The translations under genes and the position numbers were made by a program. The notes under the pieces were generated by a model, which saw only the letters and a program-made list of their open reading frames with translations, did not search any database and was not told the DNA's origin. From Verrucomicrobiia bacterium (lineage in GTDB: Bacteria > Verrucomicrobiota > Verrucomicrobiia > Limisphaerales > Fontisphaeraceae): a stretch of 64,000 nucleotides of DNA. Shown one piece after another: positions 8,559-16,457 of the stretch (positions are counted from its first letter, which is position 1; every line of letters starts with the position of its first letter). Where the stretch lies: the NCBI GenBank assembly GCA_026414565.1, contig JAOAIT010000018.1:124001-188000 (forward strand). The letters run 5' to 3'.

Positions 8559-9615
8559 ATTGTAAGAGGAAACGGCCGAAGCGACGTGAAACAATTTCGT
8601 CGAGCCGGTCGGCCAATTTTCGTTGATACAGCAAGGCAGCCCCTTGAGATTCCGCCAATTCCAGTCCCCTGAGCGGCCCCAAAACACTGATGGCCGTGGC
8701 GAGTGCATCAGCCACCATGCCTTGTGGATGAATGACGGTGACCTGGCTTTGATCGGTCAGCCCCAGGCCGGTGAACGGGTTGACAATGTGGGAATACCTG
8801 CGGCCCTCCAAGACCACCGCCTGTTGCGCATCCCCGGAAGTCGCGACGGAGTGATGTCTGAGCAACAGCCTCCTAGGGGAAGTGGTGGGAGGAGCGTCAG
8901 GGTGAAGCCCGATTTCCACCTGCCAGCCTTTTTGCGCGGGCGGAGCGTCTGCTACAGAGGTGTCACCGCTGGCTGCCACCAGTGCACGAGTAATGCCGTA
9001 TCGTCGAAAAACCTTCAGTGCTTCATCGGCCGCAAACCCTTTGGCCAACCCGCCCAAGTCCAGTTTCATACGAGGGACCAGAAGCGTCGCGGTGCGTTTT
9101 GGGGGATCCAATCGTAATTTTTGATAACCCACCGCCTTTTGTGCTTCGGCCAGTTTTTCTGGTTCGGGCAGCCGATGAATTCGCCGGGCGCGCCGCCACA
9201 AACTAATGTAGGGGCCGGCGGTGATATCGAAAGCGCCGGCGCTGAGGCGGGCCATGCGCTGGGCCTCCCGGAGCACCTGCCATAATTCCGGACTTACTTT
9301 AACGGGGCGCCCAGAGCCGGCGGTGCGATTTAGCTGGGTCAGTTCGCTGTCCTCCTCGTAATCGCTGAGGAGTGTATTGAGATGGGCAATTCGCGCCATG
9401 ACGGCTTGAGCGGCCTCCTCTCCATGGGCCTGGCTAGATGCATAGCAAAGGATCCGGAAAGGCACCCCCATTTGCGGCCTTTCAAACTCATAACGATGGA
9501 GGGCCCCAGCGGGGGAGCGGTGGGCGCAACCGCCGATGGCGAAGGGCAGACCCGCCAACAGAGAACTGCCGCAGATTAAAAAACAGCGGCGGTTGATGGC
9601 GCGCTCTGGATTCAT
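8557..9615 (-). CDS. ApbE-family FAD:protein FMN transferase, exported lipoprotein
   Basis: ApbE proteins attach FMN from FAD to threonine residues of exported or membrane flavoproteins such as NqrB/C and RnfG. The 352-aa length fits the family. Visible signatures are 'MGVPFRI' near residue 49, 'LDLGGLAKGFAAD' near residue 180, a 'SGD' turn, 'HIVNPFTG' near residue 280 and 'ADALATA' near residue 304. The N-terminus carries 'NRRCFL', which fits a twin-arginine motif, followed by a hydrophobic stretch and a lipobox-like 'AIGGC', so export and lipidation are likely. The start overlaps the end of the upstream PfkB gene by 4 bases, so the two are co-transcribed. No obvious flavinylation target is encoded in this window; complex I is not a known ApbE substrate. 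Confidence 0.88.
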   Translation of the reverse strand: MNPERAINRRCFLICGSSLLAGLPFAIGGCAHRSPAGALHRYEFERPQMGVPFRILCYASSQAHGEEAAQAVMARIAHLNTLLSDYEEDSELTQLNRTAGSGRPVKVSPELWQVLREAQRMARLSAGAFDITAGPYISLWRRARRIHRLPEPEKLAEAQKAVGYQKLRLDPPKRTATLLVPRMKLDLGGLAKGFAADEALKVFRRYGITRALVAASGDTSVADAPPAQKGWQVEIGLHPDAPPTTSPRRLLLRHHSVATSGDAQQAVVLEGRRYSHIVNPFTGLGLTDQSQVTVIHPQGMVADALATAISVLGPLRGLELAESQGAALLYQRKLADRLDEIVSRRFGRFLLQ

Positions 9616-10631
9616 TCTGATTTCAGCAAGGGCAGAATTTCCTGGGGGGTAGCAGTGCCAGTGACTCCCAGTTTATGAATGACGACGGAAGCCGCTGCGG
9701 CGGCAATTTCCAGAGCTTCGCGGAGGGTGGCCCCGGCAGCCATGGCACAGAGCAAATTGGCAGTCACCGCATCCCCGGCACCCACGATGTCTATGGGGCC
9801 GCGCGTGGGCAAGGCCGGTTGATGGCAAACCTGGCCGTCCGGCGTTGCGCCCAGTAGGCCGGCTTCGGCCAGCGTAACGAAAACGGGCTGGCTGGTTTCA
9901 CGGGCGAAAGCCCGGGCCATCTCCGTGCACTCATCCAGAGAAATGGTCTTTGGCGCACCCACCAAGGCTAGGAATTCCTGGCGGTTCATTTTGAAAAAAA
10001 CCTTGGGGTAGCCGCGCAGGCCTCGGCGGCTGTCGGCCATGATGGGCAATTCTGGATGCTGCCGCTGGAGCCGGGCAACGGCCTCCAACACGCGCGGCCC
10101 GATCACCCCGGTCTCGGCCTGATCCGTTTGTTCCAGGAGCACCATGCCCTCTACCTGCGGGCCGATTTCCAGGACGGCTGCCGCCAGTTTTTGTTGCAGC
10201 TCTTGCGGTGTGGCTGTCCAGTTTTTACTGTCCAACCGGTTCAGTTCGCGAGGCGGTTTGCCCGGTTCAATGACCAACGGCTTGCAATAGGTAAAAGTGC
10301 GCCGTAAGGGGGTCTCCATCAAATAATTCAAACGCACATGGGGAAGCTGGCTCAAGGCCCGGCGCAGTTCAAAGCCCTCGCCGTCCAGGCCGTGGAAACC
10401 GATGGGATAAACCTCTGCTCCCAGAGCACATAGGTTGTTTAGCACCGTGCCCGCACCGCCTGGTTCAGCGCGCACACGGGTGACATTGTACACAGACAGG
10501 CCGGTTTCGAGGGAGGTTTCCTGAAGAGAGGGATCTATTTCCAGGTAGCGATCCAAACAGAAATCCCCCACCACGGCGAAGCGAAGCTGCCGGTAGCGGG
10601 CCACCAAAGCCTGGAAGCGATCAGCATTCAC
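9612..10631 (-). CDS. PfkB-family carbohydrate kinase (heptose-kinase-like, RfaE1-type)
   Basis: A ribokinase-fold sugar kinase, 339 aa. The substrate-side Gly-rich segment 'EPGGAGTVLNN' is at residues about 56-66 and the PfkB signature 'DIVGAGDAV' at about 281-289, with Asp287 as the expected catalytic base. The closest well-known relatives are RfaE1/HldE N-terminal kinase domains that phosphorylate heptose 7-phosphate at C1. There is no fused nucleotidyltransferase domain. It is followed by apbE (4-base overlap) and preceded, after 151 bases, by an unrecognised protein, a HAD phosphatase and tyrS on the same strand. Kinase plus HAD phosphatase recalls the kinase/phosphatase steps of ADP-heptose synthesis; the substrate is inferred and could be another sugar phosphate or nucleoside. 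Confidence 0.8.
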   Translation of the reverse strand: MNADRFQALVARYRQLRFAVVGDFCLDRYLEIDPSLQETSLETGLSVYNVTRVRAEPGGAGTVLNNLCALGAEVYPIGFHGLDGEGFELRRALSQLPHVRLNYLMETPLRRTFTYCKPLVIEPGKPPRELNRLDSKNWTATPQELQQKLAAAVLEIGPQVEGMVLLEQTDQAETGVIGPRVLEAVARLQRQHPELPIMADSRRGLRGYPKVFFKMNRQEFLALVGAPKTISLDECTEMARAFARETSQPVFVTLAEAGLLGATPDGQVCHQPALPTRGPIDIVGAGDAVTANLLCAMAAGATLREALEIAAAAASVVIHKLGVTGTATPQEILPLLKSE

Positions 10632-10782
10632 AAACGAACGCCCTGCATAGTAGGGCTGTCACAAGCCCTTGCCAAGTCAAGGGATGCTGGCACGGTGGGA
10701 ATCAGCCATGTCACGCGTTTTGTCTGCGCAGCCAGCGGCCATGAAGCATTGCCGGGGGCATTTGCGTTCCGCGGGCGTTCCC
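10632..10782. other. 151-bp intergenic gap, no feature recognised
   Basis: Lies between the stop of the unrecognised 373-aa gene and the start of the PfkB kinase, both on the minus strand. Small inverted segments exist (for example agggct/agccct near 10650) but none is followed by a T-run on the minus strand, and no promoter hexamers were recognised. It may hold an internal promoter. Confidence 0.3.
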
Positions 10783-11904
10783 TCATTCATCCGCACCGCT
10801 TTCCTGATTTAGTGTCCAGAGCAGGTTGTGCAGGAAAAGAATATTGTCACATTGCACATACTGCATGGTGCCCCCCATGCGGGAGAAACTCTTCATAAAA
10901 CGGAGGTAATAGGCCGGATGATCTTTGGGCGGTTCGCCCATGGACCAGTCCCAGCCGCCATTGTCCTGCAAATCCACGACAAAAATCCGGTGATCGCGAA
11001 TGATGGGCAGGCCCTCCTGAAGCCGCAGGTTGTTCACACAGCTCAGGCTCTTTTCGAAAACCTGAGGGGCCATGACGGAGGAGCCGATGGACAGAACCAC
11101 CCCTCCGGTAAGGTCGGCCACGGAACCCGAAAATATTTGAAAGTCAATCTGAGCAGCCCGGCCGATGGCTGCGCCATTGAACATGGGATGATTGGTGATG
11201 ATGTCGTAACCAATCCCCGGGTGGACGGTGGCGGGAATGCCCAGCCGTCTGGCCTGGCCGAAAATGGAGTTGTGTTTCCAGGGGTGCCGCAGGGCATGCA
11301 GCCCGTCATGCAGACGATGTTGAAGCATGGCCTGGAGCAATTCGGCGCGGGCCGGTGTGGCGGGATGGTCCGGCTGGCGGGCTATGGCGGAAGCAAGCTC
11401 TGATACCGGTGGCAAGGAAACGCCGTCTTCCTGGATTAAACGACCCACGGCGGCCCCGAACCCCAAGTTGTCCAATCCCCCTGCGAGAAGGGCGAGGTGG
11501 AGGAACCGCCCGGTTTCCTGCCAGGCGCCGAAGCACCCGGCGGCCACGTTGGCGGCGACATTTTCAGTGGAATAACCATGACTGGCAAACTCCCAGTCGT
11601 GGATCACGGTGGCGCCGTTGGTGGCCACATGGGTGATCCAGTTCTGGTACATTAACGCATTCACGAGGAGGGCACCGCCATTTTTTACCAGATGGGCGCC
11701 ACTCATTAACACGACCGCCGCCCGGCGCTGCCGGGCCGCCATGATGCTGTGAGCGCATTGATCAACGGCCTTGCGCACCTCGGGCGTGCAGGGCGGAGGC
11801 GGGGCATCTGGATTCACCAAGACATCACTCAGCCGGGCCAGGCTGTTGCGCAGATGCAGCGGATAAACTCGCAGTTTGTGCCAGTCTAACTTTTTTGGCG
11901 CCAT
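10783..11904 (-). CDS. Conserved protein of unknown function, Rossmann-like, near sugar kinase and HAD phosphatase
   Basis: 373 aa, soluble, no signal peptide. Recognisable conserved-looking blocks are 'SGAHLVKNGG' near residue 68, 'THVATNGATVIHDWE' near residue 91, 'LGIPATVHPGIGYDI' near residue 226 followed by 'NHPMFNGAAIG', and 'IGSSVMAPQVFEKSL' near residue 287. The alternation of Gly-rich turns with short beta strands suggests a nucleotide- or sugar-phosphate-binding Rossmann-type fold, perhaps distantly deoxyhypusine-synthase-like. I recall similar proteins next to RfaE1-type kinases in other phyla but cannot verify this here. It starts 15 bases after the HAD gene, so the two are one operon. 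The context suggests an isomerase- or epimerase-like role on a phosphosugar; this is inference. Confidence 0.7.
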   Translation of the reverse strand: MAPKKLDWHKLRVYPLHLRNSLARLSDVLVNPDAPPPPCTPEVRKAVDQCAHSIMAARQRRAAVVLMSGAHLVKNGGALLVNALMYQNWITHVATNGATVIHDWEFASHGYSTENVAANVAAGCFGAWQETGRFLHLALLAGGLDNLGFGAAVGRLIQEDGVSLPPVSELASAIARQPDHPATPARAELLQAMLQHRLHDGLHALRHPWKHNSIFGQARRLGIPATVHPGIGYDIITNHPMFNGAAIGRAAQIDFQIFSGSVADLTGGVVLSIGSSVMAPQVFEKSLSCVNNLRLQEGLPIIRDHRIFVVDLQDNGGWDWSMGEPPKDHPAYYLRFMKSFSRMGGTMQYVQCDNILFLHNLLWTLNQESGADE

Positions 11905-11919
11905 AATATTTCCTTAAAA

Positions 11920-12774
11920 TTAACGTGAGCCAAATAAGATTTCCAGCAACAAATCAGGTTCACGATAATCTGGAATAACAACGTCCGCCCCCACCCCCAG
12001 CAACCGCTGCCGTTTCCACTCATCCACCCGCCCCGAGCCGTTATGGGCTTCATCGCTGGCCACGGCTACGGCCAAACCGCCCACTTCATGGGTGTTTTGA
12101 ATTTCCACGTAGCCATCCCCGAAAGAAAGCAGGTGTCGTCCGCTGATGCAGTTTTCTGCCAGAATCCGGTCAATGACCATTTTCTTGGAAAAATTCTGGT
12201 AATCATCCAGTGCCCCGTAAATGCGGCCTTCAAAATAGGAGTCAATTTTGAGCAGGCGAGCCTCGCGCCACACAAAAGGCTCGTCGGTGCCACTGGCCAG
12301 ATACAATTTCAGGCCACGCTCACAAAGCTTTTCCAGCAGCGGCCGCGCTCCATGGACGAGCCAGTCATCCGGAAGAAATCGGCCGGAGGCCAGACCCTCA
12401 ATGCGCTGCTGGATGCGAGCTTCGAGCCGCCGCAGGTACTCGTGTTTGTACCAAAGCGGATCACGGGGCTGGCCGCCACGTTCGCGCACCCGTTCGGCAA
12501 ACTGAATCATCTGGTAAATGGTCTGTTTACCATTGAGGCGCATGATGTCGTCCAACAAAAGCTGGCGTACGGCGTCCTCGCTTTCCCCGCTTGGTCGGGG
12601 GAGCATTTCCATGAACATGGGCAGCATCACGGCAGGCCAGCCCTCACGAATGAGCGACAAAGTGCCGTCAAAATCGAAGAGCACATGCCGGATCTCCGGG
12701 CGCGGTGCAAAACCTTCGCGCAGTTCAATATGAGGGGCCGGGCCGCGCCGGGTGGCAGGCAGTGACTGGGTCAT
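11920..12774 (-). CDS. HAD-superfamily phosphatase
   Basis: 284 aa. Motif I 'LFDFDGTLS' at about residues 32-40 supplies the nucleophile Asp34 and acid/base Asp36; motif II is the 'LASGTDE' segment near residue 160, and 'LSFGDGYVEI' near residue 218 fits motif IV with its acidic residue. A helical cap domain of roughly 100 residues lies between motifs I and II, as in beta-phosphoglucomutase- and phosphoglycolate-phosphatase-like HADs. Its ATG shares one base with the tyrS stop codon, so it is translationally coupled to tyrS. With the neighbouring kinase-like gene it may dephosphorylate a sugar phosphate; the substrate is not evident from sequence. Confidence 0.82.
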   Translation of the reverse strand: MTQSLPATRRGPAPHIELREGFAPRPEIRHVLFDFDGTLSLIREGWPAVMLPMFMEMLPRPSGESEDAVRQLLLDDIMRLNGKQTIYQMIQFAERVRERGGQPRDPLWYKHEYLRRLEARIQQRIEGLASGRFLPDDWLVHGARPLLEKLCERGLKLYLASGTDEPFVWREARLLKIDSYFEGRIYGALDDYQNFSKKMVIDRILAENCISGRHLLSFGDGYVEIQNTHEVGGLAVAVASDEAHNGSGRVDEWKRQRLLGVGADVVIPDYREPDLLLEILFGSR

Positions 12775-14054
12775 TATTGAAAGACGAGGATGACGTAATT
12801 TTTTTTGCCTTTGCGGAGCAGCAGGAATTGATCGAAGAGCAAATCACCGCCTGTCAAATGCCGGTGCACATCGGCAGTTCTTACGTTGTTGAGGTAAATG
12901 CCGCCGCTTTCGATGTCTTTGCGTGCCTGGCTTTTGGAGGAGCTCAGGCCGGAGGCAACAACGGCTTCCACCAACGGCCATCCCTGGCCCTGAAGCAGAG
13001 TGCACGGCACCTCGCGGGTGGGTGCTTCCCCCAGAATCTCCCGGAAGGTTGCAGCCGAAATGCCCGTCAGGTCTCCGCCGAACAACACCTCGCTGGCACG
13101 GACGGCTTCCTGGGCGGCGGACGCTCCGTGGATCAATTCCGTCATAGCCCAAGCCAAAGCCCGGTGGGCCTCCCGTGCGCCAGGGTTGGCCAGGTGCTTC
13201 TGCTCGAGCACTTCAATTTCTTCCCGGCGCAGAAAAGTAAAATACTTCAAGTAGCGAATAACGTCACGGTCATCCGTGCGAATCCAGAACTGGTAGAAAC
13301 GATAGACGCTGGTCTTTTGGGGGTCCAAGTAGACGGCTCCGCTTAACGATTTTCCAAATTTTGAGCCATCGGCATTGGTGATGAGGGGAAGAGTGAGGCC
13401 AAAGAGGGTGACGCCCAGTTTTTTGCGGGCGAGGTCAATGCCGGCGGTGATATTGCCCCATTGGTCACTGCCGCCGATCTGCAGCTCGCAGTTTAATTCG
13501 CGGCGCAAGTGATAAAAATCGTACGCCTGCAGAAGCATGTAGCTGAACTCCGTATAGCTGATGCCGCTGTCGCGATCCTCCATGCGGGCGCGCACACTTT
13601 CCTTGGCAATCATGGCGTTGACAGAAAAGTGTTTGCCGACATCACGCAGGAAGTCCAAAAAAGTTATAGGCCCCATCCAGTCGGCATTATCCACCAGCCG
13701 CGCCGGGTTGCCGGCTACGCCGAAATCCAGCAAACGCTTGAGCTGCTCTTTGATGCAGGCGATGTTGTGAGCGATAGCTTCGCGCGACAAAAGCTGGCGT
13801 TCCTGGGTTTTGCCACTGGGATCGCCAATGCAGCCGGTGGCGCCACCAGCGAGAGCAATGGGGTGATGCCCTGCCAGTTGAAAGCGCCGCAGGGCCAGCA
13901 GGGGCACCAGATTGCCGACATGCAGGCTGTCCGCCGTCGGATCAAATCCGCAGTAAAGCGTGATTGGGCCACGGGCCAGGCGTTCCTGGAGGCCAGGCAG
14001 ATCGGTACAATCGGCCATCAATCCGCGCCATTGCAAATCTTCCAAAATATTCAT
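12774..14054 (-). CDS. tyrS: Tyrosine--tRNA ligase
   Basis: Class I aminoacyl-tRNA synthetase charging tRNA-Tyr. The ATG at 14054 (MNILEDLQWRG...) is chosen since the extra 10 residues of the upstream start do not resemble the family; the product is then 426 aa, as usual. The HIGH-type motif reads 'HVGN' at residues 45-48 and the KMSKS-type loop 'KFGKS' at 232-236, both normal TyrRS variants. The tyrosine-binding and dimer region includes 'QIGGSDQWGNI' near 192-202. A C-terminal S4 RNA-binding domain (about 360-426) contains 'SSSKSQARKDIESGGI'. No T-box or other leader is visible in the short gap to the upstream hybrid kinase gene. Confidence 0.97.
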   Translation of the reverse strand: MNILEDLQWRGLMADCTDLPGLQERLARGPITLYCGFDPTADSLHVGNLVPLLALRRFQLAGHHPIALAGGATGCIGDPSGKTQERQLLSREAIAHNIACIKEQLKRLLDFGVAGNPARLVDNADWMGPITFLDFLRDVGKHFSVNAMIAKESVRARMEDRDSGISYTEFSYMLLQAYDFYHLRRELNCELQIGGSDQWGNITAGIDLARKKLGVTLFGLTLPLITNADGSKFGKSLSGAVYLDPQKTSVYRFYQFWIRTDDRDVIRYLKYFTFLRREEIEVLEQKHLANPGAREAHRALAWAMTELIHGASAAQEAVRASEVLFGGDLTGISAATFREILGEAPTREVPCTLLQGQGWPLVEAVVASGLSSSKSQARKDIESGGIYLNNVRTADVHRHLTGGDLLFDQFLLLRKGKKNYVILVFQ

Positions 14055-14126
14055 GGCGCCGGATTGTGCGGACAAAACACCCACGCCTGCAATCAGAAAT
14101 CTGCCGGCTCGATCTGGCGGTTTTAT

Positions 14127-16457
14127 TCAGGGTAGGGGGCCCTGCTCGGCGGGATGATTCAGCACGCGGCGGACATGGTTGGCCAGTTCGCGCACCGAGT
14201 AAGGCTTGGGGATAAATTCCGATATGCCCAGGTCATATAACCCCTGCGTAAGTTTTTCCTCGCCGTATCCGGTGCACACCAGAATGGGAAGGTTGGGGCG
14301 CAGGGCTTTCAACGCTTGAACCAGCGCGAGCCCGTCCATGTTGGGCATGATGAGATCGGTGATGACCAGATGCACAGGCTCCTGAATTTCCTGAAGCAGA
14401 TCGAGCGCCTCGGCTCCGTCACGCGCCGTCAATACGCGATAATTGGAGCGCGTTAAAAAGGTGGTGGCCAGTTCACGGACGTTGGCCTCGTCATCCACGA
14501 AAAGGATCAGTTCACCCTTGCCCGGCGGTGGCAACGGCGGGGGCGGTGGCAACGGCGCATCCGCCTGCTGAGCAGCCGGGAAATAAATATCAAAACGGGT
14601 GCCGCGCCCCAGCTCGCTATGCACCATGATGAACCCCTGATGATTGCGCACGATGCCGAGAACGGTGGAGAGCCCCAGCCCCGTGCCCTTTCCGGGGGCC
14701 TTGGTGGTAAAGAAGGGATCAAATATGCGGCCAATTATCTCAGGCGGAATGCCGCTACCCGTATCCTCCACTGTCCATCGAATGTAACTGCCTGGCCGGG
14801 CTTCGGGATGGGCGGGCAACTGCTCGGCGGTCAATTCAACATTCATGGCTGAGAGCGTTAGCTGGCCGCCTTGAGGCATGGCATCGCGGGCGTTCACGCA
14901 AAGATTAATTAACACCTGATGGAGTTGCGTGGGATTGCCATGGATCAGATGCAAGTCGCGGGGGCTGGTAACCCGGGTGGTAATGGACTTGGGAAAAGTT
15001 TCGCGCAAAATGTTTTCCACTTCCTTGAAGAGATGGCGGGTTTGCACCGCCAATTTTTCCCCCTGAATTCCGCGGGTAAACGTGAGGATCTGATTGACAA
15101 TGCCGGCACCCCGGCGGGCGCTGGATTCCATCACCTCCAACAAGCTGCGGCTTTCCCCCTCGGGCAAGGTGTCTTTGAGGATGCTGGTGCCCATGAGGAT
15201 GGGGGAGAGGATGTTGTTGAGATCATGGGCGATGCCGCCGGCCAGTTGGCCAATGCCATCCAGGCGTTGCGCGCGTAAAAATTGGGCCTCGAGCTGTTTC
15301 TTTTCGGTGATGTCCGTGTCAATGACGAGGATGGCTTTGGGCTGCCCCATGGCATCGCGCACCAAAGACCAGCGGCTGGCCACCACGACTTCCCTACGGT
15401 CTTTGGTCAGGTGCCGCAGTTCCCCCTGCCATTGTCCCTGCCGCCACAGGTCTTCGAGGCGCTGATGAAACTCATCGGAGTGTGAAGCAAACAGTTCACT
15501 GGCGGAGTGCCCCGTGGCTTCCTGGGCGGTCCAACCGTAAATGCGCTCGGCGCCCTTGTTCCAATATTGGATGCGGCCCTGCAAATCACGCACCAGAATG
15601 GCCTCGTGCGCCAGGTCCAGCAGTTCGGCTTGTGCGCGAACGCGTTCTTCAGCCCGCTTTTGCTCCGTGACGTCCCATTGCAATCCCTGAATGCCAATTA
15701 CCTCCCCGTGGGCGTCGCAAACCGGCGTTTTGATGCAATGATAGAACCTTTTCTGGCCCTCGGGCGTGGTTACCTCCTCAATGGACTCAATGGTGGTATG
15801 ACGATGGATGACCACACGGTCCTCGGCAGCCTTCCGTGAGGCTTCAGACGGGGCGAACAAATCGGCGTCTGTTTTGCCCACTACTTCCTCCAGCGAACGG
15901 CCCAGATCATGACAAAAGCGCTGGTTGGCAAAAGTGAAGCGGCCCTGAACATCCTTGCGATACAGGTGGACCGGCAGATTGTCCACGAGGCTGTGATAAA
16001 GCGCCACAAAATTGCGGTGGCTTTCCTCGGCATTTTTGCGGGCGGTAACATCCAGATGGCTGACGAGAACGTATAAATGACCGTCGCTGTGGAAGGCTCG
16101 GGCGCACATCCACAACCAGCACGCGGTTTGTACACCCTGCCATAGCAGTTCAATGCGTCCTTCGGTGACCGGATTCTGCAGGACGGCAGCGATCTGGCGT
16201 TGCCAAAGGGAAGCGGCCGGGCCGGTGGCGCGGGTCAAAAGGGTAAAATAATCATCGGCTTCGCCATTAAGCGGTAAAGTCCATCCCAGTTTATTCAGCA
16301 GGCGATGCCAGGTTCGATTGGCGCGCATGATCCGGCCATCCGTGCCGATGACCACCACGGCGGTATCCAGAACTTCCAGCGCATCCTCGCAGAGCCTGTG
16401 GGACTCAACGGACGCATCCGTTGAATGAGTGCTGGTGAAGGAGGAGGACATGCTCAT
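14127..16457 (-). CDS. Hybrid PAS sensor histidine kinase with C-terminal receiver
   Basis: 776 aa from the ATG at 16457, which overlaps the stop of the preceding kinase by 4 bases (ATGA); an alternative ATG lies at 16475. Three PAS regions (about 25-140, 145-270, 275-395) precede a HisKA domain with '[13 protein letters not shown]' (phospho-acceptor His), and an ATPase domain with the N-box '[14 protein letters not shown]', 'DTGSGI' and 'GKGTGLGL'. A proline-rich linker near residue 640 leads to a receiver domain with '[10 protein letters not shown]' and the phospho-acceptor in '[12 protein letters not shown]'. No transmembrane segments, so it is a cytoplasmic sensor. Together with the next four genes it forms one signalling array. 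All catalytic motifs look intact. Confidence 0.92.
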   Translation of the reverse strand: MSMSSSFTSTHSTDASVESHRLCEDALEVLDTAVVVIGTDGRIMRANRTWHRLLNKLGWTLPLNGEADDYFTLLTRATGPAASLWQRQIAAVLQNPVTEGRIELLWQGVQTACWLWMCARAFHSDGHLYVLVSHLDVTARKNAEESHRNFVALYHSLVDNLPVHLYRKDVQGRFTFANQRFCHDLGRSLEEVVGKTDADLFAPSEASRKAAEDRVVIHRHTTIESIEEVTTPEGQKRFYHCIKTPVCDAHGEVIGIQGLQWDVTEQKRAEERVRAQAELLDLAHEAILVRDLQGRIQYWNKGAERIYGWTAQEATGHSASELFASHSDEFHQRLEDLWRQGQWQGELRHLTKDRREVVVASRWSLVRDAMGQPKAILVIDTDITEKKQLEAQFLRAQRLDGIGQLAGGIAHDLNNILSPILMGTSILKDTLPEGESRSLLEVMESSARRGAGIVNQILTFTRGIQGEKLAVQTRHLFKEVENILRETFPKSITTRVTSPRDLHLIHGNPTQLHQVLINLCVNARDAMPQGGQLTLSAMNVELTAEQLPAHPEARPGSYIRWTVEDTGSGIPPEIIGRIFDPFFTTKAPGKGTGLGLSTVLGIVRNHQGFIMVHSELGRGTRFDIYFPAAQQADAPLPPPPPLPPPGKGELILFVDDEANVRELATTFLTRSNYRVLTARDGAEALDLLQEIQEPVHLVITDLIMPNMDGLALVQALKALRPNLPILVCTGYGEEKLTQGLYDLGISEFIPKPYSVRELANHVRRVLNHPAEQGPLP

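Noticed and set aside
9612-10631. Bifunctional HldE
   Set aside because: Only the kinase domain is present; 339 aa leaves no room for the nucleotidyltransferase domain.
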